Positions 62,992-64,000 of a stretch of DNA of 64,000 nucleotides are shown one piece after another. This stretch comes from Prosthecobacter vanneervenii (GTDB lineage: Bacteria > Verrucomicrobiota > Verrucomicrobiia > Verrucomicrobiales > Verrucomicrobiaceae), in assembly GCF_014203095.1 (NCBI RefSeq), contig NZ_JACHIG010000007.1, forward strand, positions 1 through 64,000. Reading direction: 5' to 3'. How positions within the stretch are numbered: the stretch's first letter is position 1; every line of letters begins with the position of its first letter. The translations under genes were made by a program, and so were the position numbers. The notes below the pieces were generated by a model. It had not been told where the DNA came from and ran no database searches. It saw only the letters and a list, made by a program, of their open reading frames with translations.

Positions 62992-64000
62992 TTAAAACCG
63001 CTGTGTGACACTCAATGAGAAGACCTGCCATTGATGCCTGTAGCTGCCATCAAACTGTCCCGGAGGATTGGATGACGAACCGCTGATCACACGTGTGGGA
63101 TTGTAAACATATGCGTATGTGAAATCGACGCTGCGCGACTTGCCACGCCAGCCGACACCGAGGCTCAGGATGCTGCGGTCATTGGTGCAGACCATGGGGC
63201 TGTAGCTGTTGGCAGGCTGCGAGTTTTCAGAATACATGTAGCCGCCACGAAGCACCCAGCTTTCATTTAACTTGTAAGTCATTCCAGTCCCTAGGTCGAT
63301 GGAATTGCGCCATCCGAAAACAGAACTGGTAGCACCTCCAAGCAAGGGCTGGTTGTTGCCAATGAGAAGCGGGAGATCATCGTGAGAGGAGTTCTGGGAC
63401 CATTTGAAATCAAAGCCGATGGTGAAGCGATCCGTGACATCAAAGCCATAACCTGCTGATATAGAGCCCGGGAAGGTCATGTCAGAATTGAAGTTGCTGT
63501 TCTGGCTGAACCCAAGACCCATCAGAGCGGGCGGCATGTTGGAGGCCTTGAAGTCGCCACGGAAGCGGACTTTTACAGGCAATCTGCCTACCAAGGCAAA
63601 GCGATGTCTTTTGGCGACTGTCCAATTAACGCCTGCATAGGCTCCGACGCCCCAGCCCTGGCCGTGAATCTGGATGTCGCCCTCGGAAGCACCCGGAACG
63701 AGAGAGCCCCAGGGATAGAACTGCTTCATCTGCAGGTCTGCATACATGATGTCCATGCCGACGGCGAAGCTGAGGTCTTCGGTGACTTTGACGGCGAAAG
63801 CCGGCGTGATGTCCACGGTGATGAGGTTGGAGAGATAGGGGAGTGCGTAGCGCAGCGGGGCGCCCATGCCCTTGGGGTAGGCGGAAGCCATGCCGTAAGG
63901 CGTGCTGATGCCCAGGCCGAAGGAGAGCCTGTCATCAATGATGGGCTGGACAAGGTACATGCTGGCGGGATAAACCCATGGCCGGTTCATGTCGACAGAC
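62992..64000 (-). CDS. FadL-type outer membrane transporter, C-terminal part (5' end outside window)
   Basis: At least 335 residues of a long-chain fatty acid transporter family barrel (OMPP1/FadL/TodX). It contains FGLGISTPYGMASAYPKG, FAVKVTEDLSFAVGMDIMYADLQM, GWGVGAYAGVNW, ISAGYGFDVTDRFTIGFDFKW and a terminal aromatic (SVTQRF). The frame is still open at base 64000 (…SVDMNRPW), so the true start and signal peptide lie beyond the window. It sits 142 bases upstream of the PhcB-like gene on the same strand. The spacer shows no clear terminator. Confidence 0.87.
   Translation of the reverse strand, partial: SVDMNRPWVYPASMYLVQPIIDDRLSFGLGISTPYGMASAYPKGMGAPLRYALPYLSNLITVDITPAFAVKVTEDLSFAVGMDIMYADLQMKQFYPWGSLVPGASEGDIQIHGQGWGVGAYAGVNWTVAKRHRFALVGRLPVKVRFRGDFKASNMPPALMGLGFSQNSNFNSDMTFPGSISAGYGFDVTDRFTIGFDFKWSQNSSHDDLPLLIGNNQPLLGGATSSVFGWRNSIDLGTGMTYKLNESWVLRGGYMYSENSQPANSYSPMVCTNDRSILSLGVGWRGKSRSVDFTYAYVYNPTRVISGSSSNPPGQFDGSYRHQWQVFSLSVTQRF

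Overview
The window looks like a chromosomal segment of a verrucomicrobial bacterium (Verrucomicrobiota, probably a Prosthecobacter/Verrucomicrobium-like member). This assignment is inference. It rests on moderately high GC, many Tat-exported sugar oxidoreductase and DUF1080-type proteins, a chlamydial-type (class Ic) ribonucleotide reductase as expected in the PVC superphylum, and many dispersed non-coding repeats. No phylogenetic marker was compared computationally.

Layout. 0-0.1 kb: 3' end of a 5S rRNA and the terminator of its rRNA operon. 0.4-2.8 kb (minus strand): ECF sigma factor, membrane anti-sigma-like protein, secreted protein, and a LysM lipoprotein. 3-6.4 kb: sugar isomerase, Tat-exported Gfo/Idh/MocA oxidoreductase and SMP-30 lactonase. 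6.5-9.9 kb: TcdA, a vapBC locus whose toxin has two in-frame stops, a periplasmic rhodanese and an exported superoxide dismutase. 10-14.1 kb: OmpA-like protein, membrane protein, HAD phosphatase, L21 and L27. 14.2-18.4 kb: assimilatory sulfate operon cysH-tauE-cysD-DUF1877-cysN. 18.4-21 kb: repeat-rich island. 21-25.5 kb: phytoene-dehydrogenase-like enzyme, small antitoxin-like genes, an HNH nuclease, and an IS5-type element that splits a zinc-finger/HNH-like gene. 25.5-30.4 kb: class I ribonucleotide reductase with a NrdR box pair upstream. 30.4-35.1 kb: amidase, AAA ATPase, TPR proteins, thioredoxin. 35.1-37.9 kb: two cystathionine gamma-synthase-like enzymes. 38-40.7 kb: pyrH, frr, PIN toxin module, hexapeptide transferase. 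40.8-44.5 kb: a giant Ala/Gln/Arg repeat protein and a membrane protein. 44.6-52.2 kb: phosphate regulon with a porin divergent from pstSCAB1B2. 52.3-55.8 kb: repeated small membrane proteins (one frameshifted), coaX and a ROK kinase. 55.9-64 kb (minus strand): DUF1080 protein, then a three-gene signalling cassette, then a FadL-type porin cut by the window end.

The most interesting system is the cassette at 57.46-62.85 kb. A fatty-acid-methyl-ester type methyltransferase (PhcB-like) is followed, with a 4-base overlap, by a six-TM kinase carrying a second receiver+kinase module (a PhcS-PhcR fusion by architecture). Then comes a receiver protein with a degenerate kinase core (PhcQ-like). Order and domains match the Ralstonia phcBSRQ quorum-sensing operon, with S and R fused. 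A FadL family gene lies immediately upstream on the same strand. Other points worth attention are a NrdB with Leu at the radical-Tyr position, a 167-bp MITE-like element with TA duplications in two copies, an IS insertion whose removal restores an ORF exactly, and two identical-arm palindromes between the phosphate porin and pstS.
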